Assembly (NCBI GenBank): GCA_015709315.1
Contig: JACCQI010000013.1
Location: 1-64,000, forward strand
Length of the DNA stretch: 64,000 nt
DNA from: Desulfovibrionaceae bacterium
GTDB taxonomy: Bacteria > Desulfobacterota > Desulfovibrionia > Desulfovibrionales > Desulfovibrionaceae
Direction: 5' to 3'
A program made the position numbers and the translations under genes. Shown here piece after piece: positions 52,773-61,715 of this stretch (its first letter is position 1; each line of letters opens with the position of its first letter). The notes beneath the pieces were generated by a model. The model saw only the letters and a program-made list of their open reading frames with translations. It did not search any database and was not told the origin of the DNA.

Positions 52773-54170
52773 TCAGAAATAGTACACGCACCGGAGTTCG
52801 CCCCTGGCTGCGTTGAGCTTGTTGCCGAACTCGGTGTCGGAGGAACCGAGCGGCAGGATGAGCCGGGGCCTCAATTCGAAGTTGGACGTGAGCATGTAGG
52901 ACGCTTCGGGGTTGAGGGAGAGGCTTCGGTCCCCGAGGTTCATGATGACGGTCGCCGTTGTCGTCAGATAGAGGATGTTGAAAGGCTCCTTTTGGGAGAC
53001 TCGGAAATACAGGTAGTCCTGCCCGACGCTGCTCCGGTTGTAATCGGACGATACCTTTTTGCTTTTGTTCAGGTCGGCGGCGTTCCCCGTGGCCTGATAG
53101 GTGTCGTAGGCCGTGTGCACGTAATCGTAGTAGGTTTTCAGTTGCGAGGCGGTATACCCCTCTCCGTTGTGATAGTATTCAAGGAGATAGGTCGTCTCGT
53201 CCTCGGTCAGGTAGCGTGCGCCCAGGAGGAAGCTCCAGGCGTCGTGTTCGTGGATGCTGCTGGTCCCGTCACTATTGAAAACAGTCTGCTCATGGCCCAA
53301 CCGGACCGCCGTTTCGCCGTGGATGGCGAAATTGTCGGTGATATTCGTGGCGAAGTCGATGCCGAGGGACGTATCGTAATGGTCGCCGCCCATGGCCATG
53401 ACGTCTAGGTCCACATCGGCCAGCAGGAAGTAGAGTTTGCTCCCGTAGAGAACGCTTTCGTCCGTTGCCAGCCCCGTGTTCACCCGCTCCCATACGGGGA
53501 CGACCACCGGGGTGAACGCCAATGTCTGCAACGGGCCGTCGAAGCTGAAGATCGCATCGGCGACGCCCATGACGTAGCCCTCGCGGCTCTGGTCCGGGTC
53601 GTCCACATCCTTCGGACGGCTGGCGAAGCTCACGGGGTTCCAAGCATATCCCTTGCCCCATTTGAGGACCTTTTTCCCGGCCTCCAGCGTGAACCGGGGG
53701 TCCGGCCTCCAGGAGGCCACGCCTTCCTCGAGCATGACTTGACCGGCCCAATGCTTGTCTTCCTTGAAAAAGCGTTCCGACGGCTCGTCAGGCTCGCTGG
53801 CCGCCGACAGGGGCAACTGGCTCCACCCGACGTCGGCACGTGGACGGGCATAGAATCCGAACGTCTCGTATTTCAGGGACATTTCGGGCTTGATCTGGAA
53901 CAGCATGTCCGCCTGGAGTTCGTCCTTCGGGGAATCGAAGAAGCGTTGCTCGTACACCGCAGAATTCCTATTCATAAGACGTTCGTACATCCGAAGCTCG
54001 GCCTGCCCCCAGAACTCGAAGAGCTTTTCTTCCATCGCGGGAATATCAAAATCCGCATCGTACAGGGGCTCATCCTGGGCAAGGGCCGAAGCCGAGGCAG
54101 CCAGGATGAGCGCCAAGCAGAAGAACGGCCCGAGCCATGTACCGGCTTTCATCATTCTGCTTCCCGCCAT
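52773..54170 (-). CDS. Predicted outer-membrane beta-barrel protein
   Basis: The protein is 465 residues. An N-terminal signal peptide ends near SASALAQ. After it come alternating amphipathic strands rich in Tyr and Trp, such as EMSLKYETFGFYARPRADVG, and the C-terminus RGELRCVYYF ends in Phe, as outer-membrane proteins do. I do not recognise a named family. The ATG at 54170 overlaps the stop of the LolA-like gene (TGATG), so the two are translationally coupled. It is the last gene of the sigma/anti-sigma/ABC run. It is a candidate exit port or lipid acceptor for that system. Confidence 0.75.
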   Translation of the reverse strand: MAGSRMMKAGTWLGPFFCLALILAASASALAQDEPLYDADFDIPAMEEKLFEFWGQAELRMYERLMNRNSAVYEQRFFDSPKDELQADMLFQIKPEMSLKYETFGFYARPRADVGWSQLPLSAASEPDEPSERFFKEDKHWAGQVMLEEGVASWRPDPRFTLEAGKKVLKWGKGYAWNPVSFASRPKDVDDPDQSREGYVMGVADAIFSFDGPLQTLAFTPVVVPVWERVNTGLATDESVLYGSKLYFLLADVDLDVMAMGGDHYDTSLGIDFATNITDNFAIHGETAVRLGHEQTVFNSDGTSSIHEHDAWSFLLGARYLTEDETTYLLEYYHNGEGYTASQLKTYYDYVHTAYDTYQATGNAADLNKSKKVSSDYNRSSVGQDYLYFRVSQKEPFNILYLTTTATVIMNLGDRSLSLNPEASYMLTSNFELRPRLILPLGSSDTEFGNKLNAARGELRCVYYF

Positions 54171-54919
54171 CACTGACGAAGGGTTTCTATCCGCGGCAGG
54201 TAGTTGAGGGTGAAGACTTCATCCGAGAAGTCCCTGGCCTTCATCCGGGCGAAGATCATCACCGAGAGGTACCCCTTGTGGAGCGGGCTGTCCGTCTCGA
54301 CAATGGCCGGGCGGACGAATCCGTCGCCGAAGTCGGTCATCTTCTTGAAATGCAGGGTTTTGATCAGCATCCCGGACGCCGCGAGACACTTGATCTCCGT
54401 CGGAACCAACCGGTCCTTGGCCACCAGCATCTCCAGCCTGTCATAGGCAACCTCGTTGGTCTTCGCCTTCAGGCGAAGCAAATAGGCGTCACCGCTTTCC
54501 TCCAAGGATTCGGGCGTATATTCGGCACTATAGTCTAGGCGCATGATATCGGCATTGTTGAAGATGCCACCCGTCACCGATTGGAGGCTGGTTATCCTGA
54601 CCGGTTTGGCCACGCTCGGAATGTGGAGCCACATGTTGTCGCCTAGGCGCAAGGTCCCGCGCCCCTTGTCGCTGGAAGGCTCCAGGAAGACGGAGGCCAC
54701 CATGTCCTGGCCTTTCTTGATGGTGTAGAGGACATATTCCCTTTTGCTCCCGTCCGGCTCGATGTTGATGAGCTTGCGGTAGGATTCGTAGCTGACCGGG
54801 GCCAGGTTGCGGTCCACGGCCAGGAGCACTTCCCCTGCATCCATGGCGGAAGCCTGATTGCCGCCGCCAAAAACAAGGCAGACGGCAGCAACGAACAGGA
54901 CATATTTCAAAGAGTACAT
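54170..54919 (-). CDS. LolA-like periplasmic outer-membrane lipoprotein-sorting protein
   Basis: The protein is 249 residues. A signal peptide (YVLFVAAVCLVFGGGNQASA) precedes a domain of the LolA-like type that is annotated as an outer-membrane lipoprotein-sorting protein: NMWLHIPSVAKPVRI, then ADIMRLDYSAEY and LVPTEIKCLAASGML. The fold is a half-barrel that carries lipids or lipoproteins across the periplasm. It lies 19 bp after the ABC permease gene and overlaps the barrel gene. The ATG at 54919 was chosen for its GAGG spacing; ATG at 54934 is possible. Confidence 0.82.
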   Translation of the reverse strand: MYSLKYVLFVAAVCLVFGGGNQASAMDAGEVLLAVDRNLAPVSYESYRKLINIEPDGSKREYVLYTIKKGQDMVASVFLEPSSDKGRGTLRLGDNMWLHIPSVAKPVRITSLQSVTGGIFNNADIMRLDYSAEYTPESLEESGDAYLLRLKAKTNEVAYDRLEMLVAKDRLVPTEIKCLAASGMLIKTLHFKKMTDFGDGFVRPAIVETDSPLHKGYLSVMIFARMKARDFSDEVFTLNYLPRIETLRQ

Positions 54920-54938
54920 GTGCGGTATCCTCATGCGG

Positions 54939-56192
54939 TTATACGTGGCCGAGCGCATCGACGGGTTCCATCCGGCTTGCCTTCCACGCGGGTTGCAGCG
55001 CCGCCAGGGCGGAGGCCACCAGGACGATGGCCGACAGGAAGAGCATTTCGCCGGGGTTGATGTCCGGACGCACGATTAGGTTATCCATCCGCCCGAAGGA
55101 GAAGGCCACTCCAGCCGCCTTGAAGGCCAGCAGACCGCCCACGCCCAGGATCAGGCCGAGCGCCGTCCCCAGCACGCCCAGGAGCACGCCCTCGGCCACG
55201 AAAAGCGACATGATCGTTCCGGGGGAGGTTCCCATGGCGGCGATGGTCCCGATTTCCCGCACACGCTCGAAGACCGACATCAGCATCACGTTGAGCACGC
55301 TGATGAGGACGATGGCGACCATGACGATCTTCACCGTGACCAGCATCAGGTCGATCATGTTCGCGATATTGGAGAACGGCGACAGCTTGTCCCAGGTGTG
55401 CAGCTCGAAGGCGGGCTGCCCCTTCTTGTTCGTGAATCCGCCAAGCGTTGCCGTGAGCGACCCGGCGATGGACTTCAGCTTGTTGAAGCTGGAAACCCTG
55501 ACCACGATCTCGGTGACCTCGCCCGGTTCGGTGCGCAGGAGGCTGCGGGCGTCCTCGATGTGCATGTAGGCGTCTTTTCCGCCCGGTCCCATGAGGTCTT
55601 CGATGATTCCGGCAAGCTGAAATTCCATGCCGTTTACCGAGCCGTCCTTGTTGGTGGCGACCAGCACCACGGAGTCGCCGGGCTTCATCCCCAGGCTCTT
55701 GGCCACCTTTTCGGGAATGACGACCTGACCCTTTTCGAGCAGGTCTTCGCCGGAGCCGGGGGCTCCCTGCTTCATCCTGCCGGCCAATGCCGTGCAGACG
55801 GCCATTTCCCGTTTCGGGTCGATGGCCGAAAGCCTGACGTTGGTGCTTTCCATATAGTTGCTGAGGACCGCGCCGAGCTTCAGCCTGGGCGCATACGCCT
55901 CCACGCCGGGGGTGGCGTCGAGGGTTTCCGCGATTTTCTTGTACGCCTGCCCCTTCATGTTCAGGTTGAGGGGCATGGTGTCGATGGATGAAAAATAGCC
56001 TTTGCGATGGATTTGCATGTGCCCGATAACCGAATCCGTGATGATGCCGATCATCATGGACTTGAACGATCCGGCGAGGCCCGAGAACATGACCACCATG
56101 CACACGCCGATGACGATGAGCAGGGAAGTGAGGGCGGTACGCCGTTTGTAGCGCGCCAGATTGCGCAGGGCGATCTTGAATATGTTAAGCAT
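54939..56192 (-). CDS. MacB/LolC-type ABC transporter permease (FtsX domain)
   Basis: The protein is 417 residues. The first membrane segment (ALTSLLIVIGVCMVVMFSGL) is followed by a large periplasmic MacB_PCD domain and a C-terminal FtsX domain with three membrane segments (IVMVAIVLISVLNVMLMSVF; GVLLGVLGTALGLILGVGGLL; EMLFLSAIVLVASALAALQP). The first ends in an ERVREIGTIAAMGTSPG coupling helix. This is the mechanotransmission type that passes force to a periplasmic partner rather than translocating a substrate. Its start overlaps the ATPase gene by eight bases. The partner is probably the LolA-like protein. Confidence 0.92.
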   Translation of the reverse strand: MLNIFKIALRNLARYKRRTALTSLLIVIGVCMVVMFSGLAGSFKSMMIGIITDSVIGHMQIHRKGYFSSIDTMPLNLNMKGQAYKKIAETLDATPGVEAYAPRLKLGAVLSNYMESTNVRLSAIDPKREMAVCTALAGRMKQGAPGSGEDLLEKGQVVIPEKVAKSLGMKPGDSVVLVATNKDGSVNGMEFQLAGIIEDLMGPGGKDAYMHIEDARSLLRTEPGEVTEIVVRVSSFNKLKSIAGSLTATLGGFTNKKGQPAFELHTWDKLSPFSNIANMIDLMLVTVKIVMVAIVLISVLNVMLMSVFERVREIGTIAAMGTSPGTIMSLFVAEGVLLGVLGTALGLILGVGGLLAFKAAGVAFSFGRMDNLIVRPDINPGEMLFLSAIVLVASALAALQPAWKASRMEPVDALGHV

Positions 56193-56895
56193 GGTCGTTG
56201 CCTCCCTGGATAAGCGGATTTCCGGCAAGCAGCCTGCCGTCCTCAATGCCGTGCACCACATCGGCGTGTTCGACGATGCGCGGGTCGTGGGTGGAGAAGA
56301 CGAAGGTGGTCCCGTAGGTGTCCCGCATCTTTTTCATCAGATCGATGATCTTGTGGGCCGTATCATGGTCGAGGTTGGCGGTGGGCTCATCCGCCAGCAC
56401 CACCTCCGGGTTGGTCACCAGCGCCCGGGCCACGGCCACGCGCTGTTTCTGTCCGCCCGAAATCTGGTCCGGCCGCTTGTCCTTCTGGTCCGTCATGCCG
56501 ACGGCCTCCAGAACGGCCATCACGCGTTCCCGCCGTTCGCTCGCCGAAGTCCTGGTGATCATGAGCAGAGGGTACTCTATGTTCTCATACACGCTCAGGA
56601 CCGGGATGAGATTGAACGACTGGAAGATGAAGCCGAGATGCTTGCCGCGAAAATTCGCCGCCTCCTTCTTGCCCAGTGTGTCCACCCTGGCGCCGGTCAC
56701 CCGGACCTCCCCGGACGACGGCTTGTCCATGCAGCCGATGATGTTCAGCAGCGTGGTCTTGCCGCTGCCCGAAGGCCCGACGAACGTGACGAGTTTCCCT
56801 TTCTCGATAGAGACGGTGACCTGTTTCAGGGCTTCGGTTTCGACCTCCCCCGTCAGGTATTTTTTCGAAATGCCGTTCAGTTCGATCAGCGACAT
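56185..56895 (-). CDS. LolD/MacB-type ABC transporter ATPase
   Basis: The protein is 236 residues. Walker A is GPSGSGKTTLLN, the Q-loop is FQSFNLI, the signature is ISGGQKQRVAVARAL, Walker B is VVLADEPTANLD and the H-loop is FSTHDPRI. It powers the FtsX-type permease encoded next. The tract GKKEAANFRGKHLGFIFQ is typical of LolD-like ATPases. GGAG is close upstream of the ATG. Confidence 0.95.
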   Translation of the reverse strand: MSLIELNGISKKYLTGEVETEALKQVTVSIEKGKLVTFVGPSGSGKTTLLNIIGCMDKPSSGEVRVTGARVDTLGKKEAANFRGKHLGFIFQSFNLIPVLSVYENIEYPLLMITRTSASERRERVMAVLEAVGMTDQKDKRPDQISGGQKQRVAVARALVTNPEVVLADEPTANLDHDTAHKIIDLMKKMRDTYGTTFVFSTHDPRIVEHADVVHGIEDGRLLAGNPLIQGGNDHA

Positions 56896-56942
56896 GGTTT
56901 TCTCCTGTATGCATGGCCCAAGGGCATTCCCCGGCCATGCCG

Positions 56943-57440
56943 TTAATCCCGTTCCGGTTTTCCTCCGGTCATTATCCCAAATCCGGGCCTGCGGCCTCCG
57001 TAATCCCGAATCGCCTGGATCAACCCGGAAAACTGATCCGGCCGCAACACGCTTTTCTCATGGAGCAGGAGACGAAGAACCTCGTCTTTCATGTCGCCCT
57101 GGTTCGCAAGAATCTTTTGCTGAATGACTCGGATCACCTCTTCATCGGCAACGGGTTTGTCCAGCAACTCAAGCAACTGCTTTCGCAACTGCATCGTTTC
57201 CCGGCGGATGCGGTCGGTGTTGGTCTTGAAGGCCAAGGCATAGGGCTCCAGTGCCTTCCATTGTTCGGGAGTCACCTGCACGCCTTCATACCTCGCTGCA
57301 AAAAACTGGTCACCAGAAGGGCGGGACTTTTCCAGCGGTGTCTGATTCTGCCCGGAAAAATGCTGCATCCCCCAGAACAGGATGAAAGCGACGTTCAATC
57401 CTACCGACAGGGCCAGCAAAGACCGCTTCAAATAATGCAT
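56943..57440 (-). CDS. Periplasmic Spy/CpxP/CnrR-like stress protein
   Basis: The protein is 165 residues. A single N-terminal hydrophobic segment (LLALSVGLNVAFILFWG) anchors or exports it. The rest is helical and includes VTPEQWKALEP, an LTxxQ-like motif, and long basic/acidic helices (RRETMQLRKQLLELLDKPV). This is the layout of heavy-metal-resistance/Spy-family proteins. It lies three bases after the anti-sigma gene, and in Cnr-type systems such a protein senses the signal. That makes it a candidate sensor for this sigma/anti-sigma pair. Confidence 0.75.
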   Translation of the reverse strand: MHYLKRSLLALSVGLNVAFILFWGMQHFSGQNQTPLEKSRPSGDQFFAARYEGVQVTPEQWKALEPYALAFKTNTDRIRRETMQLRKQLLELLDKPVADEEVIRVIQQKILANQGDMKDEVLRLLLHEKSVLRPDQFSGLIQAIRDYGGRRPGFGIMTGGKPERD

Positions 57441-57443
57441 GGT

Positions 57444-57917
57444 TTACAACCTCCCCCCGTCGCTGAATCCGGCCAGCACTGCGGCTTCGATCGACCCGCC
57501 GGGAGCGGCGCTCAGGGACGCGAAGACCGTTTTCTCCGTCTGCATCATAGTCCGTTCCGAAACCGGATTGCCGTGGCTGTTCCACCCGAGCAGGCCGCCC
57601 AGAAGCAGGCCTGCCGCCAAGGCTGACGCCGTGGCCGTCGACCCCAGCCACCTGCGGGCGATCACCCGGAAGCCTCCCTTTTTCGGGGTGTCGAAATACT
57701 CCCGCGAAGCCCGGGCCATGATCCGGTATCCCAGATCGCCCGGCATCTCCGGAATGCTCAGGGAAGCAAGAGGCGCATCCAATGCCTCCAACCCGGCAAG
57801 ACGCTCCCGGCATGACGCACACCCGTCCAGATGACGTTCCATATCCCGCATCTCCCGTTCGGGCAGTTCCCCGTCCAGGTAGGCGGAAAGACGTGTATGG
57901 CAATTTCGGCAATGCAT
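57444..57917 (-). CDS. Anti-sigma factor with zf-HC2 domain
   Basis: The protein is about 157 residues. CRNCHTRLSAYLDGEL and HLDGCASCRERL form the HxxxCxxC zinc motif of ECF anti-sigma factors. A single membrane segment follows near residues 95-115 (STATASALAAGLLLGGLLGW) with a short periplasmic tail. It should hold the ECF sigma factor at the membrane until stress releases it. The ATG at 57917 was chosen for GAGG nine bases upstream; ATG at 57932 and 57938 and TTG at 57950 are in frame. Confidence 0.88.
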   Translation of the reverse strand: MHCRNCHTRLSAYLDGELPEREMRDMERHLDGCASCRERLAGLEALDAPLASLSIPEMPGDLGYRIMARASREYFDTPKKGGFRVIARRWLGSTATASALAAGLLLGGLLGWNSHGNPVSERTMMQTEKTVFASLSAAPGGSIEAAVLAGFSDGGRL

Positions 57918-57984
57918 GTGTGTCGACCTCATTTCCATTAAACGATCCAAGTCCGGAAAACCCCCGGCTTAGACCGAAAAAAGT

Positions 57985-58533
57985 TCATCGTGATCCCAGT
58001 TTATCCCGCAAGGCCTCGCGTCCCCTGGACAGCAGCCGCTCGACGCCCTTCCGTGACGTTTCAAGAACAACGGCCATTTCATCATAACCGAGCCCTTCAT
58101 AGTACCGAAGCACGACGGCCATGCGAGGCCTGGGAGGGAGAGCGTCCAATGCCCGGCGCACGCGGGCCGCGTTCTGGTTCATTATCAACGCCTCCTCCTG
58201 CCCGGGAGACGAATCGGCCAATTCCGGATAGTCGTCCGCCTGTTCCGTTTTTTTTCTTTTGGCATGATCCAGGCAGAGCCGGGAGATGATGACGTGGAAG
58301 AAGGTCTTGAAACGCGCGGTACGGCGATAGCGGCCAGACGCGCCGAGCAGCCTGATGAAGGCGGCCTGGACGATGTCTTCGGCATCGTTCCCGGAGCCGA
58401 GAAAACGGCAGGCAACGCCCCAGGCCCAGGACTGGTGGCGTCGGACGAGTTCCCCGAAGGCCTGCCGGTCCCCGTTGCCCGAGGCCTCCAACAGGACTTC
58501 GTCCGGGAGTTGCGATCGGGACCTATCAGGCAA
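57985..58533 (-). CDS. ECF-family RNA polymerase sigma factor
   Basis: The protein is 182 residues if started at the TTG at 58533, which has GGAGG seven bases upstream. Region 2 includes DAEDIVQAAFIRLL and region 4 includes MAVVLRYYEGLGYDEMAVVL then KGVERLLSRGREALRDKL. Its start overlaps the ABC-2 permease end by eight bases, so it is translated as part of the exporter operon. It is followed by its anti-sigma gene. It probably activates its own operon. Confidence 0.9.
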   Translation of the reverse strand: MPDRSRSQLPDEVLLEASGNGDRQAFGELVRRHQSWAWGVACRFLGSGNDAEDIVQAAFIRLLGASGRYRRTARFKTFFHVIISRLCLDHAKRKKTEQADDYPELADSSPGQEEALIMNQNAARVRRALDALPPRPRMAVVLRYYEGLGYDEMAVVLETSRKGVERLLSRGREALRDKLGSR

Positions 58534-59263
58534 TCCACCGCCTCCGGATGTTTCGAAGGCTCGCCCAGAACAGCGCCGCACAGAACAGGCCGAGTACAGG
58601 CAAGTCCAGATACCATGGCAGAATGTGGCCGCCATGGACAGCACCATGCAGGACGTCGGCCCCGTAAGTCAGGGGCAGTACGTAGGACACGGGCTGGAGC
58701 AGGGCGGGCAGCCTCTCGATGGGGAAGAAGAGCCCGCACAGGAAGATCATGGGAAAACGGAAGAAGTTGGAAAAGGTCTGCGCCTCGAACACCTCGCTGA
58801 CGGCCACCGCGATGAACAGTCCCTGGAACGTGGAGGCCACCGCGATGAGGATCACTGCGGGGATGAACTGCGCCCAGGCGATCTGGGCGAGGTCGGTCAG
58901 GAACAGGGCCATGATCACGGGTACAAAGGCGTTGCACACGCCGAAAAAGATCGCCCCGCTCGTCTTGGCAAGCATCAGGAGCTCAAATGACATGGGTGCC
59001 AGCAACAGCCGTTCGAAGGAGCGGTTTTTCTTCTCGAAGGTCACCGTGACCGCGAGCATGGAGGTGGTGCCGAACAGGATGGAGATGGCCACCACGCCGG
59101 GGAGTAGCTGCGGAATGCTTTCCAGCCCGCTCCCGGAGCGGATGAAGAACATGGCTGTCCACGCCAGGGGGAAGATGATGCCCCAGCTCACGTTCGGCGG
59201 TTTCAGATAGTAGGTGCGCATGTCTTTTGCCAAGATATTCCAGAAGGCGATCAGCTTGTTCAT
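58526..59263 (-). CDS. ABC-2 type transporter permease
   Basis: The protein is 245 residues with six membrane segments. The family signature region is in the last third (FFRFPMIFLCGLFFPIERLPALLQPVSYVLPLTYGAD, in which the PxxYLxPLTY-like motif is seen). With the ATPase upstream it makes a DrrAB/NodIJ-like exporter. It overlaps the ATPase gene by four bases (ATGA) and the sigma factor by eight. The substrate is unknown. Confidence 0.92.
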   Translation of the reverse strand: MNKLIAFWNILAKDMRTYYLKPPNVSWGIIFPLAWTAMFFIRSGSGLESIPQLLPGVVAISILFGTTSMLAVTVTFEKKNRSFERLLLAPMSFELLMLAKTSGAIFFGVCNAFVPVIMALFLTDLAQIAWAQFIPAVILIAVASTFQGLFIAVAVSEVFEAQTFSNFFRFPMIFLCGLFFPIERLPALLQPVSYVLPLTYGADVLHGAVHGGHILPWYLDLPVLGLFCAALFWASLRNIRRRWIA

Positions 59264-60240
59264 TTCTTTCCCCCCTTCATCTCCTTCTCGTGATGCATGG
59301 CACCGGATTCTATGCCCGTTATCTGCACGAAAACATCCTCAAGCGAGAGGCGTATCCGACGCGCTTCCGTGACCGTGAATCCCTGTTCCTCGATTCGGCG
59401 CACCAACGGCCCCACATGCACGGGGGAGTCCGATTCCACACGGATCGACTGTTGCTCGGGGGGCGAGATAACCAGCGAGGGGAAGGCCTGGCTCAACCCT
59501 TCACGAACCTTTTCCGTCAAGGCCTCCTGGCAGGTGATTTCGAGGACATGCCGTCCTTGCAGGGGCTGGATCAGGTGTTCCACCGAGTCAACGCCGACGA
59601 TGCGCCCGGCAACGATGAAGGCGATGCGGTCGCAGAGCCGTTCGGCCTCCTCGATGTAGTGGGTGGTCAGGAAGATGGTCGTCCCGGCCTGATGCAGGTC
59701 GGCCACGAGCTGGCGTATCTGGCGTCCGCTGGCCACGTCGATGCCCGTGGTGGGTTCGTCGAGAAACAGGATGTCCGGCCGGTGGATGATGCCCGCCGCG
59801 ATGGTGAGCTTCCGCTTCATCCCCTTGGAGTACCCGCCGAACTTTCGGTCGGCAGCCTTGACGAGATCGAAATCGCGCAACAGCGCCTTTGCCTGCTCCC
59901 GGCGCTCGTCCTTCCGGATGCCATACAGCGATGCGCAGAAACACAGGTTCTCGAACCCGGTCAGCTCGGGGTAGAGGTTGCTCTCGTCGGGGACAACGCC
60001 GATCAGGTGCTGGGCGACCCTCGGGTTTTGGGTGCAATCGACGCCGCAGAGTCGAATGTTCCCGGAATCCGGGCGGGCCAACCCGGTGAGCATGTTGATG
60101 GTCGTGGTCTTTCCAGCCCCGTTCGGCCCGAGAAATCCGAACAGCTCTCCCCGCTCCACGGCGAATGACACGCCGTCCACGGCCTGCACTCCTTCAAACC
60201 GCTTGCTCAGGCCTTCGACCGCTATTGCTTCGTTCATCAT
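59260..60240 (-). CDS. ABC-2 exporter ATPase (DrrA/NodI type)
   Basis: The protein is 326 residues. Walker A is GPNGAGKTTTINML, the Q-loop is VVPDESNLYPEL, the signature is GGYSKGMKRKLTIAAG, Walker B is ILFLDEPTTGID and the H-loop is TTHYIEEAE. The C-terminal 90 residues are the DUF4162-type accessory domain seen in multidrug ABC-2 ATPases. GGAGG is nine bases before the ATG at 60240. It lies 52 bp after the TauE gene. Confidence 0.93.
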   Translation of the reverse strand: MMNEAIAVEGLSKRFEGVQAVDGVSFAVERGELFGFLGPNGAGKTTTINMLTGLARPDSGNIRLCGVDCTQNPRVAQHLIGVVPDESNLYPELTGFENLCFCASLYGIRKDERREQAKALLRDFDLVKAADRKFGGYSKGMKRKLTIAAGIIHRPDILFLDEPTTGIDVASGRQIRQLVADLHQAGTTIFLTTHYIEEAERLCDRIAFIVAGRIVGVDSVEHLIQPLQGRHVLEITCQEALTEKVREGLSQAFPSLVISPPEQQSIRVESDSPVHVGPLVRRIEEQGFTVTEARRIRLSLEDVFVQITGIESGAMHHEKEMKGGKK

Positions 60241-60292
60241 CAGGATGGACCTCCCGAACCGATTCTTGTTTTGATCTGTTTCGGCGTATTCA

Positions 60293-61054
60293 TCAAACCC
60301 CATAAAAACCCTGATGTAACAGCTTGGCGCACAATCCGAACAGGAGCAGGCTGAACAGGAGCCTGACCGTCCGGCCCGTCAGCCTGGTACTCATCAGCCT
60401 CGCTCCGGCCTGACCGCCGAGAAAGGCGACCACCGCCGCAGGTAACAGGAAATACCAATCGACCTCCCCCATGGATGCGTATCCCAGGAAGCCGGTGAGT
60501 GAGGAAAAGCAGACGATGAAGGTGGATGAAGCGGCAGCCGTCTTGGTCGGAATTTTCAAGAAGAAGATAAGCAAGGGGACGATGAAGACCCCGCCTCCGA
60601 TTCCCAGCAACCCGGCCATCAGGCCGATGACCGCGCCGATAATCGCCCCGCCGATAATTTTGGTTGTTCTTGCCCGCTCCACCGTCCGGTCGTCGCCCTT
60701 GGGCGAAAACAGCATGCGCACCGCCGCCAGAAAGAGAATGACGGCCATGATCATCAGGAACGGTTTCGTTTCGATCCGGGTGTTCAGGTAAGCGCCGATC
60801 GGCGCGGCCGCTGCGGAAAACAGGATCAGCGGGATCGAAAGGGAGAAATCGACCATCCCCTTTCGCGAATAGGCGTACGCCGCCGATCCCGCAGCCGTGA
60901 GGTTCAGGAACAGGGATGCGGCGGCCGCCTCGCCCTTCGCCATGCCCAGAAGCACGAACAGCGGCGAGAAGACAAGCCCGCCGCCGAGACCGACCATGGT
61001 CAGCAGGAGTGAGATGAAAAATACGCCTGCAAGCAAGACAACGGGTAGGCTCAT
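60293..61054 (-). CDS. TauE/SafE-family permease
   Basis: The protein is 253 residues with about eight membrane segments. The repeats carry SLLLTMVGLGGGLVFSP and GLMAGLLGIGGGVFIVPLL. It probably exports or imports a sulfur oxyanion. It is between the ArsR regulator and the ABC-2 exporter on one strand. A 213-bp gap separates it from arsR; that gap contains only a 61-codon frame without a ribosome binding site, which I do not accept. Confidence 0.88.
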   Translation of the reverse strand: MSLPVVLLAGVFFISLLLTMVGLGGGLVFSPLFVLLGMAKGEAAAASLFLNLTAAGSAAYAYSRKGMVDFSLSIPLILFSAAAAPIGAYLNTRIETKPFLMIMAVILFLAAVRMLFSPKGDDRTVERARTTKIIGGAIIGAVIGLMAGLLGIGGGVFIVPLLIFFLKIPTKTAAASSTFIVCFSSLTGFLGYASMGEVDWYFLLPAAVVAFLGGQAGARLMSTRLTGRTVRLLFSLLLFGLCAKLLHQGFYGV

Positions 61055-61267
61055 ATGCGGTCCTTGACGATGTGTTCAGGCGATTGTTCGCAGCTGGCCG
61101 GGGACTCCGAGCGCCCACCCTGGCTGGTGTATCGCTTCAATCTGTTGATCGGGAAAAGTCGAGTCGCGCCGGCTTCGGAATATCTGCGGGTCCCGAACGA
61201 ATTGCTTCCCAGGCAATCTTTCGGCACGAGTTGCGGGTTTCTCCACAGGCTGTCTATTCATACCATT

Positions 61268-61555
61268 TCACAACAAATTTGGCATGCTGAACACCCCGTT
61301 CGCGAGGGACCGCAATTCCGTCATGGTCTGCCGGTTAATCCCGTAATGCACGAAATAGCCCTGCTTGTCCGCAACAACGAGGTCCGCATCCCTCAGGATG
61401 CGCAGGTTCTGGGATACGGCTGAAGGAGTGACGCCCAGCCTCTTCGCCAAGGCGTTTACGCACAAAGGGCCGCCTTTCAGCAGCTCCAGTATCCGTATGC
61501 GAGTGCCGACCGAGAGGACTTTGAACATACTGGCTTGTTTTTCAAAATTGACCAT
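61268..61555 (-). CDS. ArsR-family transcriptional regulator
   Basis: The protein is 95 residues, one winged helix. Recognition is by VGTRIRILELLKGGPLCVNALAKRLGVTPSAVSQNLR, with a wing at DKQGYFVHYGIN. There is a single Cys in the ELCV-like position, so the paired-Cys metal or persulfide sites of classical ArsR and SqrR are absent. It is divergent from the DsrE-family gene across a 160-bp AT-rich region and precedes the TauE gene, so it probably controls one or both. Confidence 0.9.
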   Translation of the reverse strand: MVNFEKQASMFKVLSVGTRIRILELLKGGPLCVNALAKRLGVTPSAVSQNLRILRDADLVVADKQGYFVHYGINRQTMTELRSLANGVFSMPNLL

Positions 61556-61715
61556 TGGTTCCTCGATGTGATAAAGAATCTATGCATATACTTATTTAAA
61601 AATGGTGTAAAGTCCACCATTCCCAACAATGGTCTCGCCGAGGTTTTTGTTCAACTTGGAATGGAAATAATCTATACTTAGGCAATGTCAAATAGAAGGA
61701 GTCTCTATACAAGTC

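Noticed and set aside
61076-61261. 61-codon frame between arsR and the TauE gene
   Set aside because: No ribosome binding site and no protein-like features; kept only as a note in the TauE entry.
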